This document shows positions 31,801 through 43,200 of a DNA stretch of 64,000 nucleotides, piece after piece; position 1 is the first letter of the stretch, and every line of letters starts with the position of its first letter. The DNA is from Bombyx mori (taxonomy: Eukaryota > Arthropoda > Insecta > Lepidoptera > Bombycidae): contig NC_085130.1 in NCBI RefSeq assembly GCF_030269925.1, positions 7,204,501 to 7,268,500 of the forward strand, given 5' to 3'. The position numbers and the translations under genes were made by a program. A model generated the notes under the pieces. It did no database searches. It was not told where the DNA came from and saw only the letters and a list, made by a program, of their open reading frames with translations.

Positions 31801-33615
31801 TTTTTACAATTTTTGGGACAAGATTTGTTTCAATTATTCATAGGACAGATAGTCTTGAACATGAATACTAAAAAAATTCAACAAATAAATGAATTTTAGA
31901 AAAGGATTTTTTGAAAAAAAAATTATATCTAGATTAATTCAAATCAAACAATCACTTAGATGTTTAGAGACTATGGAAGTTAAAGAAATCTAACACTATG
32001 TAGATATTCATTATCAATATCAGAGAGACCCCAGTTATACCTGGTTCTGCAGCAATAATATAAGAATACCATTATATCAATGAGATTTTGACTTTATTAC
32101 TCTTCCAATATGTAGCATCCACTTGACTTCATTTGTCAAATTAAGAATACACCAGAATCCACATTCTCATATCTAGCTTACTCAGTAAAAACTCTATATT
32201 AGGTGAACAGTATAACTCTCTTGCCAATGTATATCTTTGAAAGAAGATTTCAATTCTAAAACTTAATTGTATTGGAGTAAAACTAAACAGCATGTAAGAT
32301 TATCGTATTTAAGGGTAGAGTTCGGTAGATATTCACAAGACACTTTAAGCACACTTAATACATAATATATGTTAGTCCCCTTTTCTCTAGTTTTCATCTC
32401 CAAACAGCGCTTCTGAGAATTTGATAACATTATTTGGAGATAACAGTCTATTACAAATTGGATACCTCATGCTTGAGATATCTATTCATTCATATCTTTA
32501 TAAAGCCACAAAGTATATAATGCTTGGTTTTCACTATTCCAAGTCAGAACCTGCTAATCTGGTAAATACTGGCTTTGCATGGATGTCACTATCACCCTGT
32601 GGCAGGTAACCATCATACAAAGCAAGTTGCCTGAATCTCGCTTACAACATTTTCAAGATAAAGTGCATATATACAAGTTCCGAACAACAACATTCGGACC
32701 ATCGGTCTACCGAGCAATATCACCCGCTCGGTGGAAGATCTTCTCTTTGTCGTTAAGCCTCCCAAAACCCCATTCCTGGACTCTTTAAGTATACGAAGAG
32801 ACTATTAAAATTCTTAAGCATATCTCAATCTTTTAATAGCCTTCTAACACTCATTGTTTTAGTTCCTATAGCATGCAGTTAGTTTCCAATGGAATAGGCA
32901 AACAGACTGTCGATAGACAGTTTGTCCTGAATTTTCTTTCCATATTTTATAATCCAGACTAATTTTTTAAATGAAACCTCTGTTTTGGTTTAAAAAAAGA
33001 ATCTACTGTTGTTTCAATTGTTAATAATGCATTTAATCATCATCACACATCAGAAAGAAAATTAACGTTAGAACAATAAAACATTCCTAGATGTATTTAT
33101 ATTACTTACACCAATACAAATATCCTGAAAACACAGATCAATATTATAAATAATGAACAGAAATTCCTTTTTGTCTTCCTTGCTGTAACAAGGCTTACAA
33201 ACTTTTAAGTATTGTAACTATTTTTATAGAGGTAAAATGATTTTATTAATTTTGTTACAAAAGTTTGTCCTTCAGGTTTCTATGTGCTTTACATTAACGT
33301 TCATTTGTTCGTAATAGGCCAATAAAAAAATTGTTGTCAACTTAATAATGAGAAAAAGTGTCTTCCACTTACCTTAACATCAATATCTCCTATTTTGTTT
33401 TCAGCGCGTATGATCGGCCTGCCGACCATGGAAGGGAATATAAATGCCGGAAAATTGCTACCAGCGAAGCCACATTTCACAAACTGTAATACATCGAAAG
33501 GAAAACCGTACGTGATTCAGAGCTTATCTAAAAATTCTAATAGTCTACAAATTTTGTGTTCACTTACGCCGGTACCGTTGTCGCAAACGATAACTTTCCG
33601 TCCTTTGTCGTCCAT
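22857..33615 (-). CDS. Arp2: Actin-related protein 2 (Arp2/3 complex subunit), complete
   Basis: Eleven reverse-strand exons join in phase: 33568-33615 (ATG), 33373-33483, 30370-30441, 29606-29749, 28891-28993, 28026-28132, 26629-26778, 25559-25684, 24808-24960, 23563-23691 and 22857-22898 (TAA). This gives 394 residues, the usual ARP2 length. Actin-fold motifs are intact: DNGTG (about residues 12-16), [23 protein letters not shown], a second phosphate loop at GDGVTH, and [17 protein letters not shown]. The protein is a nucleotide-binding subunit of the Arp2/3 complex that nucleates branched actin filaments in the cytoplasm. All acceptors and donors are canonical AG/GT. The start codon faces CEBPZ across about 600 bp, suggesting a shared promoter. 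The last exon encodes only 13 residues ([13 protein letters not shown]) and is separated by an intron full of retroelements. Confidence 0.96.
23079..23436 (-). repeat. Bm1-type SINE interrupted by a LINE family A tail
   Basis: Bm1 reads on the reverse strand from 23436 (GGTGGTAGGACC) and resumes at about 23294. Between them (23300-23420) lies a plus-oriented family-A tail ending CAAGGGCAATAAAAAAAAAA. The nest fills the last Arp2 intron. Confidence 0.8.
23300..23420 (+). mobile_element. LINE family A 3' fragment inserted into Bm1
   Basis: 5'-truncated at GGCAGCGGCTTGGCTCTG, A-tailed, inside the Bm1 start motif. This is direct evidence that family A retroposed after this Bm1 copy. Confidence 0.75.
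23715..24133 (+). pseudogene. RTE-like LINE 3' end with (GAT)n tail
   Basis: The frame reads [30 protein letters not shown] and, after a frameshift, [19 protein letters not shown]. It ends in a (GAT)n tract at 24117-24133. It lies in an Arp2 intron, antisense to Arp2, starting about 25 bases from the exon at 23563-23691. Confidence 0.7.
24150..24531 (-). mobile_element. TIR element family D
   Basis: Ends GAAGTGAAACCTTC and, inverted, GAAGTTTCACTTC. Shares TTTGTGTCTCTATGGACTTA with 6065-6415. No ORF. Confidence 0.6.
24650..24775 (-). repeat. LINE family A 3' end
   Basis: Reverse-oriented tail beginning TTTATTGCCCTTGTAGGCAG. It ends about 30 bases from the Arp2 exon at 24808. Confidence 0.7.
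25105..25335 (+). pseudogene. LINE family A ORF2 C-terminus and 3' UTR
   Basis: The open frame gives [18 protein letters not shown] and [12 protein letters not shown], the C-terminal signature of Jockey/CR1-like ORF2 proteins. The family-A tail (CAGATGGACCGTATTCTTGT) follows. This links the short family-A tails to a coding LINE. Confidence 0.7.
25709..25785 (-). repeat. Bm1-type SINE, 3' fragment
   Basis: GTGTTAAGTGGTTACTGGAA with T-runs at both ends. Only the last 70 bases of Bm1 are present. Confidence 0.65.
25790..26203 (-). repeat. Dispersed LINE-like repeat family B, long copy
   Basis: One of the two longest copies: TGAGCTCACGGGGCTCAAAC through TACCACCGGATCGGAAACGC and GCGACGGGTTCGG, ending near GGCGGCCACGATGAGAGG. 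It joins directly to a Bm1. Confidence 0.65.
26204..26518 (-). repeat. Bm1-type SINE, head partly kept
   Basis: Body from 26204; start motif GGTCCTACCACCAG; linker AATTATAATTTTGCGG; decayed head CCACGACGACTTC near 26510. Confidence 0.75.
26804..26940 (+). mobile_element. TIR element family D, left-end fragment
   Basis: GAAGTGAAACTTCTTTAGGC followed by TTTGCGGGCGTCGGCCACTA. The latter block also occurs at 42205-42260, next to the other family-D copy. Confidence 0.45.
27060..27230 (-). repeat. Dispersed repeat family C, fragment
   Basis: TTTCATCTCATCTCGTTTCA pentamer-rich block as in the longer copies. Confidence 0.4.
27280..27395 (-). repeat. Dispersed LINE-like repeat family B, fragment
   Basis: TTTGAGTCCCACGAGCTCAC and AATAACCCCTCGAGG as at 56270. 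Confidence 0.5.
27553..27818 (+). repeat. tRNA-derived SINE (not Bm1)
   Basis: A tRNA-like head with A-box-like TGGTGTAGTGGTAAGTGA and B-box-like GGTTCGAATCC is followed by an unrelated body ending ATTTATTAATGG. The non-tRNA body and lack of a credible closed cloverleaf argue for a SINE over a tRNA gene. It lies in an Arp2 intron. Confidence 0.65.
27835..28008 (+). pseudogene. RTE-like LINE 3' end abutting an Arp2 splice donor
   Basis: Frame [20 protein letters not shown] then decay, ending CTATGATGATGACC. It is antisense to Arp2 and ends about 17 bases from the donor side of exon 28026-28132. Confidence 0.65.
28345..28440 (-). repeat. tRNA-derived SINE head
   Basis: The reverse strand shows A-box-like TGGTGCAGTGGTTAACG and B-box-like GGGTTCGATTCTC. 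The body is short or decayed. It differs in sequence from the 27553 SINE. Confidence 0.55.
28505..28840 (-). mobile_element. Helitron-like element with an H3-type end
   Basis: On the reverse strand it starts TCTATACCTATAAATAAAAT after A and ends GGGCTGGTCGCTAG before T. The terminal AGCGA/TCGCT stem is present. The interior differs from the other H3 copies, so the element may be chimeric. Confidence 0.6.
29000..29600. other. Arp2 intron, nothing recognised
   Basis: AT-rich with short GCTCACG(G/A) repeats at 29530-29590; no frame or known repeat. Confidence 0.35.
30617..30858 (-). repeat. Bm1-type SINE
   Basis: Reverse-oriented body and tail, from TTTTTATTGCTTTGATGAGT to GGTCCAACCACCAG. Confidence 0.85.
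31021..31276 (+). repeat. Bm1-type SINE
   Basis: TGGTAGAACGTCTTGTGAGT start, A-rich end at CTAAGCAATAAAAAAAAA. Opposite in orientation to the neighbours at 30.6 and 31.4 kb. Confidence 0.85.
31385..31633 (-). repeat. Bm1-type SINE
   Basis: Reverse-oriented, T-run at 31386, start motif GGTCCTACCACCAG at 31616. Third Bm1 within 1 kb of the large Arp2 intron. Confidence 0.85.
31640..32600. other. Arp2 intron, nothing recognised
   Basis: AT-rich intronic sequence without frame or repeat match. Confidence 0.35.
32605..32790 (-). repeat. Dispersed repeat family E
   Basis: Reverse copy: GCTTACAACATTTTCAAGAT and GAGCAATATCACCCGCTCGG. Confidence 0.55.
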
Positions 33616-34211
33616 TTTATTTAGTTTTTAATTTATTTTATTAATATTAAAAAGTTATAATGTAATTTGTTTTTTAGAACACTACACAACTCCCCAACTC
33701 CCGCAAAGCGGAAAGCAAATCTCACAATTCTGTAAAAATGACAAATCGTTGTCATAAACTATATGCAGTACAAAATACACCTTTAAAGACACTTCGTATA
33801 AAGTTTTATTTTGAATGCAAAAATTAAATTCTTGTGTGACACACCTTCTCCTTGAAGTAATTAGTCTTTTTAGCATGTGTATTGAAATATTGTGTTGTCC
33901 GTAAAAAAACTGTCAGAATTTTAATTTAGCTATTTCAACCAAATTTAATCATTAATTAACTAACATATTTAATTAATTAAGAAGCAAAATAAAATGTTCA
34001 TTGTGACTTTATTTGGCTCGTTAAAACTGACTCGTTAGGCCATACTTCAGTGGTTAGGCCCTGACACTGACATTTGACAGCCCAAAGTAATGATTTATCT
34101 AATGTCACACAAATGTCATACTTCAAGAAAGGCATGGTTTTGAGAAACGTTTGTTTTCAGGTTTTCACGTGCCTTATTTATATTTAACGTAACATGATAC
34201 AATAACTTACA
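33616..34211. promoter_or_regulatory. Divergent Arp2/CEBPZ promoter interval
   Basis: The interval between the two outward-facing start codons holds both 5' UTRs and the shared promoter. No clear TATA boxes were assigned. Bases 33980-34133 recur in inverted orientation in CEBPZ intron 7 (39166-39308). An in-frame stop lies 9 bases upstream of the CEBPZ ATG. Confidence 0.6.
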
Positions 34212-37200
34212 ATGAAGCATAAAAGATTTGAGGAAAATATATTAATTGATGAGGCTTACACTAATTACGGTCAAGCTGATAAGAACGCAGATGATAAGAA
34301 AGGCCAGGGTATCGCAAAGAATTTCGCCGAAAGCCTTGAATATGGTGAAAAAAAGAAATGGTTTCATCAGGTTTGTGATATAGAACATAAGTCTAAATGT
34401 TTATTTTCCCTATTTAAAAAAAAGCGTAGGAAATAAGGCTTTAACACATCAATTCAAAATTGTATTTAACCTTTACTATGATTTCGATCGTCCAGTCGTA
34501 TTAGTAATCGATGCTCATTCTTCTTCTTCTTCGTCGCTTTCTTCATTGCTGAAGGTCGTGTCCCTGAAACTTGACCGTTGCCTGTCTCGTGAGCTGTTTC
34601 CATCTCGTCCGGTCCTCAGCTGCTCGAATGGCGGTTGCGACTGGCAACCCAGTTAGAGATACTCATACGATGCTCATACCTAAACACTATAAAAAAAAAG
34701 ATTTAAAAAAATTGACTAGTGTACCACATCTTAAAGAGTATGAGTTGATCGAAAATATGTTTATGCCAAAGCTTATTTGCTTTAAGAATTGAGTTGGACT
34801 ATCCAATTCACAGTTAAGTTTTCAACTAATGTGAATTGTATTTTTCAGCTACCTGAAGAACCAGTCACGTTGCCAAAAACATTATCGACAGAACAAATTG
34901 AACAATTAAGAAAGGAAGCCACCAGTGCCTTGCACGGTGATACATTAGCTTATGAAACGAGTAAGCATTACTTTTAATTATATGTATGTTCAATTTAGTC
35001 GTAGTCTAGGGATGTCTTAGTTTTCTGAGACAATTTATTTCTGCAGAGACAAACAGAAGCGGCTCATCAGATCATCAATGGGCTAAGACTCTCCTGAACA
35101 AAGGTGCTATCGGAGATAGAGTTGCCGCTGCCACAATTCTTATCCAGGTAATGTAATTACTATCTAAACAAATATTGTAACGCATTGTTTTTGACTGTAA
35201 TAAGTATTAAAAATTGTGATGTAGTTTTAAGGTCAATTATATACATGGTAAATCGTATTTTGGTCCGCACGATACAGGCTATGTCTAGTGTGAGGATTAT
35301 TGGTAAATATTATATTGTTGATGCCATCTGCGTAATCTCTCAATTTGTTAAATATGTAAATAGTATTCTAGGTCATGATTTAAGAGTTTATGTAGTAAAT
35401 AAAAATAAATTATTATTATTAAATTAAATTATTAATTCATTTTGGCAACCTCTTTGATGCTAATACCTAAAGCAAATTAAACTGGTAAAATGTACACTGA
35501 TTGTGAACTATGTACAGATATTCCATTATGAAAGTTTTGTATGATTGTACAAAGCAGTAGATGGTGTCGTCTGCTTCCATACTATAAAATGGACATGCAC
35601 AGAGGACTTGTATAAAATAAAATTTACAAAAGAGTTAAGAAAAAAAGTGGAGAGTACTTAACGGTAAGCAGCAGCTTGGTTCTGCCCCTGGCATTGCTGA
35701 CGTCCATGGGCGACGGTAACCACTTCCCATCAGGTGGGCTGTATGCTCGTCTGCTGCCGACACGTTTTTAACGCACTGGAAAATGAAAAAAGTTATTCAG
35801 AAATAAATTTTTCTCATTTCAGGACAATCCGTTATACAATTTAACAGCGCTTAGAAATTTAATAAACAATGTCAAACCGGCCAAGAAGAAAGACGGTATT
35901 ATTATAATCGGTGAGTACATGAATAATAAACTGCTAACATAACAATTGCAATGGTACTTTATGAGTAAATAAAACAAAATGTGTATCATTATCAGCCTGC
36001 AGACTTCCACTTCATAGGACATAGGCGTTATGCAAGTTATACGTTATAAAATATCGAAAACAACATTTCAATATTTTTCCTTGATTTATGTCTCAAATCC
36101 TGTTATTGAGTTAATGTTAATAAAAGTAATGATTATTTAAGATGTTAGTATCTTTATTTATTTCTCCTTTTGTTTTTAGATGCCCTGTCAGAGCTACTCA
36201 TATCCGAATTGCTAATACCAGATGTTAAATTACGTACCTTCGAACAGCATCCGCTAGGACACCTAGATGAGATGACGTCGGGCAACAAACAAACAAAGAG
36301 GAATATATTGAAACTGTGGTATTATGAAGATCAATTGAAAGAATTATATGGAAGTTAGTTGTCTCTTATCTTCTCTGTATTTTAATTGTTGAGTAATTAT
36401 GCATAATACTTTGAAGACGTTGTGTAATTATATGAAGGGTAGCTATTCTCATTTTTGTGTAAAGCCATCTTTAATAACTGTGGCTCTTAATAAAAATTAT
36501 CAGTGAAATATTAATTGAAACCAAATTTCATTATTATGATACTTGAGGTACATATCCTTTCTAGCTATAGCTATAGCTGTTTGGACTATGTTTAAAGTTT
36601 TCTAGAATATCCTCGATTGTGTTATTCGTATTGTCATAACAATATATCGAGTATGTCTGTATATGGTTAGGTAGGCTGACCTGTCAACCGTGTTTATTTT
36701 TGTTTTTTTTTTATATTGCCCTTGTAGGCAGACGAGCATACGGCCCACCTGATGGTGAGTGGTTACCGTCGCCCATGGACTTCAGCAATGCCAGGGGCAG
36801 AGCCAAGCCGCTGCCTACTATTAAGTATTTTCCGCAAGCCTCGTTTGAAGAAGGACATGTCATAGCGCTCGGGAAACACCGTGGAGGGGAACTCATTCCA
36901 AAACCGGATAATACGTGGCAGAAAAGATCTCTAGAAATGCATTGTGGATGAACGCAGTGGCTCCAGGTAGTATGGATGAACTCTACTCCGGTGGCGGGCG
37001 GCGCGATGGTAAAAACGAGATGCCGGTATCATCTCGAACTATTCCTCAGAGCACTTTTCCCAATAAAACCTGACTTGAACCAGAAGCCACTTAGGTCGTA
37101 AAATGCCGATGCACAATATTTAGTTACTAATAAAAGAAGTTGATTAACCTAAAATTTTGATATATTTAATATCATAATGGACGACCTTTTATGAGTATTG

Positions 37201-40200
37201 GTCAGTGGGTCCATGTAGGCTAGTCACAGGATTCCGTTTTGGTTCATGATTGGAGTCGCTAAATTTGTGCCAGATCTTCAAGTCTAAGTAGATGTTATTC
37301 TTATTATTGTGTTTTTGTTATGACACACATCGACATATTAAAGTGTGTAAGGAAGACTTCTTTAAAATAAACTCAACATTTTCAGCATACGTGGATGCCT
37401 TGAACAAATTTGCCCACGACACAGTCGATGCAAACAAGGAGAAATCTGTTAGTGCTATGTCATATTTGCTCATGCACCATCCGGAAAGGGAAAAGGTACA
37501 CGAAAAACATATACATATTTATATGAATTATATAACTGACGCATTACATTCAAGCCAATATTATTTATTTACAGTAGGGGTGAGCAACATTTTTAATCAA
37601 TGGGCCAATATAAATATATTTTTTTTGGCTGTCCGCACATAGATTAACTCTTATTAATAATTTACGAAACTTTATTTCTTTGTTAAAAACAAACAAGAAA
37701 AGAACAGAAAAACGAATTGATGGGAGCAAGTCAATAAATTTTTTTTTATTTTTTTTTATATAGGAATTTGGCTCCAGCGCCCTTGGAATTGATTTTGCTA
37801 ATGTCAAAGTATGTACAAAAATGACAGATGCTTAGAGAGAAAAAAAAATACTAAATACAAATAAATTTGACCAGTTTTTCCATACGCGAATCTGTGATTT
37901 TAAGAACAGCACAAACAAATATATGTTAGAACTAACTACTTCACAGATAAATATTATCAACAAATTAAATTTTAGAGATGCATGGCGTACCGCGTGTTGC
38001 TCATCCTTTATTTACAGCATTCTTTTATTAAATATTGTTCTATGAAATTTAATAGTCTTAGAATGTGCTTTTAACTTGGAATTTTCCTTAAATGTATCTT
38101 TTGTACAAATCTGTGATCTATTCGGTGGTATGTGAGGTGTATTTGTATGCAGTGTGAAGTGATTGTTACTTCTGTGATTGTGATTGTTATTTAGTGATTT
38201 ATTGAAAGTCTCTTTAAGTTTTTTAAAAATAAAATCTCAATGTCAGCGACATCAGATATGCTTTTACAAAGTGATATATGTACATAAATGACTTGATCAG
38301 CCTTTGATTTCTTTCAATAATTTATCTCACTCGAAACCACACAAATCAAAACCTATGATAATATTCCTTTGATATTCGAAAGCATTTAATTTTTTTTATA
38401 ACTTTTTTTTTTACCTGTTTCTTTGTGTATCCTAAATACGTCCTTATATACACAATGTAAAGTGGAAATTCCTAAGCTGAAATATGAACAATATTAGTTT
38501 GGTCAATACAAACACTTGTTCTATATTCATAATTCGTGAACACGCAATGTACTGTGAAGGTAGACATTGCGTTCACTTGAGGCAGTACTTCACGCACGTA
38601 CATTTTAAGTCGTTATACATTGCGTGTTTTAGTTTTGTTGCGTGATTTGTTCCCAGTTATAATTATTATTGTAGGACTCCGCTTCCAAAAGTCAGGAAAT
38701 AATACACAGATTGCAGTAGTTCACTTAATTCTGTATTGCTTTATTTGTAATTGTAACTTCACTTATACAATCTTTAGATATCTGCTCACTACTCAATACA
38801 CTGCTTTCTGTGTCGTGTTTTTTCAGACTACCGCCTTTTTTATTATTATGTCACATCCCCACTACTGCCATTGCTCCTACCAACCAGTGTTGCTATTTGG
38901 CAATCCGAAAATTGCCTCAACTTTAATATGTTATATTTAATTTCATCATTTTACAACAAACATTATTATTAACTTACATTATTATTCCCTTACAGATTCT
39001 ACTAACGAACATCATAAACAAATTGGGTGATCCCTCCCAGGGCGTGGCCTCAAAGGTGATCTATCATTTGTGTCAGATCATCTACAATCACCCGAACATG
39101 AAAGGCGTGGTCCTGGCGGAAATCGAGAAGATGCTATTCAGGTGCACTTGGAAACGAAATTCCTTAAAGCCAAAGCCTTTCTTGAAGCATGACATTTATG
39201 TGACATTAACTAAATCAAAACTTTGACATGTCAAATGTCAATGTCAGGGCCTAACGAGTCAGGTTAAATGAGCCAAATAAAGCCACAGTGAACATTTTAT
39301 TTTGCTTCGGTACCAGATTTTATAATTAATTATTGGTATTTAAAAATAGTTATACTCACCAATTAATTTTTTTTTATTGCTTTGATGGTTGGACTTGTTC
39401 ATAGCCCACATGGTGTTAAGTGGTTACTGGAGCCCATAGACATCTACAACGTAAACGCGCCACCCACCTTGAGATATAAGTTCTAAGGTCTCGTATAGTT
39501 ACAACGGCTGCCCCGCCCTTCAAACCGAAACGCATTACTGCTTCACGGCAGAAATAGGCAGGGTGGTGGTACCTACCCGTGCGGACTCACAAGAGGTCCT
39601 ACCACAAGAACATATTTTGTTGAGTACGTATTTCATTAGAAAAATTGGGTACCCGCCTGCGGGATTCGAACACCGGTGCATCGCTCGTTACGAATGCACC
39701 GGACGTCTTATCCTTTAGGTCACGACGACTTCAATGATGATGATGACTTTTGTATTTATACAATACAATTCAGTTTTCTACCTCGTTAGTTGCGGGATTT
39801 TGTGATATATACAACATGTAACATATTTAACGCACACCCTCAAACACCCCAATTAGACTTTAATAGTATAAACGCTATGCATACACCAAATATTATTTAT
39901 ATGTCCGTTAACATTGATTATTTGTGAAATTAGTTATTCCAATTTCGTGGAAATAAAATGGTCACCGATTCACACTCCGCTGCGCACGCACACACAGACA
40001 CATGTACACACTCGCCGCCGCGCCGCGCCCCTTGTTCAATGCACTTTAATGACCGTTTTCGTATTTGTTGTTTTATTTTAGATAATACTGCAATGTCACT
40101 TTTCACTTTATCAAAGGCGGTTATTATCTTATTCTTTAGTTCTTCGGCACTTATTGTCTGTGTGTTATAAACTAGCGATTTAATTCGCCCCCACAAAAAA

Positions 40201-43200
40201 AAGTCGAGAGGCGTCAAATCAGCTGATCTAGGAGGTCACTGACCGAAAAGACATAGCGACATACGGGAGATATTCAATTTTTATTTGCACTATCACTTGA
40301 CCTCTTATCGATAAGGTGGACGCGCCGTGACTGACTTGTCAAAAATATTTTGTTAACTTCGTTTTTTAGATTTTTCTTTGATCACCGCCGACGCAACCGC
40401 GTCGCATCGGGATTAGCCTGCCGTTTATAGTAAGAATATTAAGCCGACGAAAGAAAGGGATAGTAATTATTTTTGTATTACGTGGTTTTCTTTTATGTAT
40501 TGTAGTGTTGCTGTGTGCCGGCGGTCGCTGTTGGTCTTGTGTGCGTAGGTATTTTATTTTGTAATAGACTATTAGCCTTGAAATAAGTATCAGATTTATT
40601 TAATTAAATAATATTTTTTTTTACTAATTAGATATTTCATTTTAAAAAGTCTTAATACCCTGACTTACGTTCCATTTTCGTTTCTATGAATTGTTTAGCT
40701 AGCTGTGTAGGGTGACTGTAATTTACTTAGTTTTAACTAAATTTTAGAAAAAAAATTTGGTACATAAAAAACAATCAAAATCGATCCAGATTCCGATTCT
40801 GAACAAATTACTTTCAGGGTGTGCGTTAATTATGTTACATGTTGTATAGGGTTCCGGGACTTGACCATCTACAGAAAAGGATGTAGGATATTATACATCA
40901 GACCGGAACACGAGTTGGCTTTATGTTAGATATAAGCTTGTGTGTTGTGAGATATCAGACCAATTCTTAAACGCATTCAACATCTGTCATTCTGAAATGT
41001 AGCTATCACGCTCTTTACCTAACTTCTCTCGTATTTTTTCCTAATAGGGTTCGGTCAAGTTACGTGTGCGCTTTCTCCTGGTGGTAGGCACTCTTCTGAG
41101 TCCGCGCGGGCTGACACCACCGCCCCGACTATTTCTGCCGTGAAGCAGTAATGCGTTTCGGTTTGAAGGGCGGAGCAGCCGTTGTAACTATACTGAGACC
41201 TTAGAACTTATATCTCAAGATGGGTGGCGCATTTACGTTGTAGATCTCTATGGGCTCCAGTAATCACTTACCACCAGGTGGGCTGTGGGCTCGTCCACCC
41301 ATCTAAGCAATGAATAAAAAAAGGGTTCATATTAAATAATGCTTATTAAAATTAATTATTAAGTGTTTTAATGTATGAAATGTGTGATTAAACATGTCTC
41401 CGGTTTTATTTAACGAATATTATTGTCATGTGTACGTTGCAGAACGAATATCTCCCCGCGCGCGCAATACTACGGCGTATGTTTCCTGAATCAGTTCTAT
41501 TTGGGTAAAGACGATTCCAAAGTAGCTGAGAGTTTGATAAGAATATACTTCTCGTTCTTCAAGGCTTCTATTAAGAAGGTAGGTAAATATTTTCTTTATA
41601 GAGGGTAGAGGTAAGGAGAACCGTCTCATATGGGAGATCTTTGAAAAAGTGTCCCATTTTCAGCACTAAATAACAGTTCAAAAATCCTCCAGAATGGCGC
41701 TAGCATAGGCACGGGGTGTGATATGAATTGAGCAGTTGTTAACTGGTTGTAGTATGCTGAGTTAAGAAATTTAATATATTTAATGACTAGAGTAGTTAGT
41801 GACATGTAATATACAAGACCTCACATGTTTACGTAGTCCAAACTAATTTCGTCAATATAACCTAAAATGATTGCTGTGGTAAAACGTGGAGACATCGATT
41901 GCATTTTCTTATCAGCTTTAAATAAAATACTTTTTGTGATTTTGTAGTGCTTACAGTTCTTTCGTCCTTTTTTATTTCTCTATCATATTCTAATAGCTTT
42001 CAGCGCCTTTTTTTAAATTTACCCGGTTGCTACTGTAGCGCCACTCTTATTTAGTAGATTTTAAAAAAACACTTTTTCGCACACAGAGACGATTCTCCTT
42101 ACCTTTACTCTCCATAATTTTCTTACTGTCTTAACAGACAGCTCATAGATAATACACATAAATTAGTTATAGATAAGCAACTCAAGCACTCAACAAAAAT
42201 GTTTGCGGGCGTTGGCCACTAGATGGCCTCGCTTCGATTAGTTTCTCATTGCTCCTGTAGATGGCGCTAACATATTACCTATCCTATATTTTATTTTTAA
42301 TGAAGGATTTTGTACATTTTCCGAAACCACAAATTGATAAAATGTAATCAATTTGTCTATAACAAACATTTTTTTAAGTGAAACTTCTTTAGGCGCATGA
42401 GGGTAAAATTTTTACAGATGTAACGTCACGCAGGAATGCAACGGAAGTATCGATTTTTTTTTTATTACAGCGCCATCTATGAGATTTTTTAGTACTAACG
42501 TGCGTATGAAACCTCATAAAGTGAATTTCAATTTAGGATTATACGTGACGTTAAAATATCGATCGATCATACTATAAAAGATCATTTACAATTATTTACT
42601 AATGACAAAATTTTACATATACTTAGACATTTAGGATAATTGTATTTTAATTTTTGAAGGTTTCACTTCTAACACGTGTGAATTGCACACATGTTTCTTT
42701 TTTTTTCTGTGTTTAGTTATATAATAGTTAAATGCCTTAACTTTAATAACATATAAGCTTAGGGGCATCTGCTACAAGATTTCGCTGGTTTCCATACAAA
42801 AAATATTTGTCTTATAGTATAGTAGTTTCAGGGCCCTGGGACAGCTCACAACTCATCAAACGTGTATATGGTTCAGGGAGACTCACAGTACAGCCAATCT
42901 AGTATTAAGTGATTACCAAGAGCCCGTAGATGTCACAGTGTGGCTCCGTTAAACCCACTTAAAGACATGACGTATTGTACTATCTCAACCCGTCAAACTG
43001 GAAAGCACGTCTGCTTCGCGGCAGAAATAGATAGGATGATGGTACATACCCGTGCGGGCTCAAAAGACACCCACCCTCCTTATTATTATACAAATTGAAA
43101 TTTGCCACCAATCATCGGGTTAAATAATCAAAATAGTCAGTTTTTTTTGTTGCTTAGATGTCTGGACGAGCTCACAGCCCACCTGGTGTTAAGTGATTCC

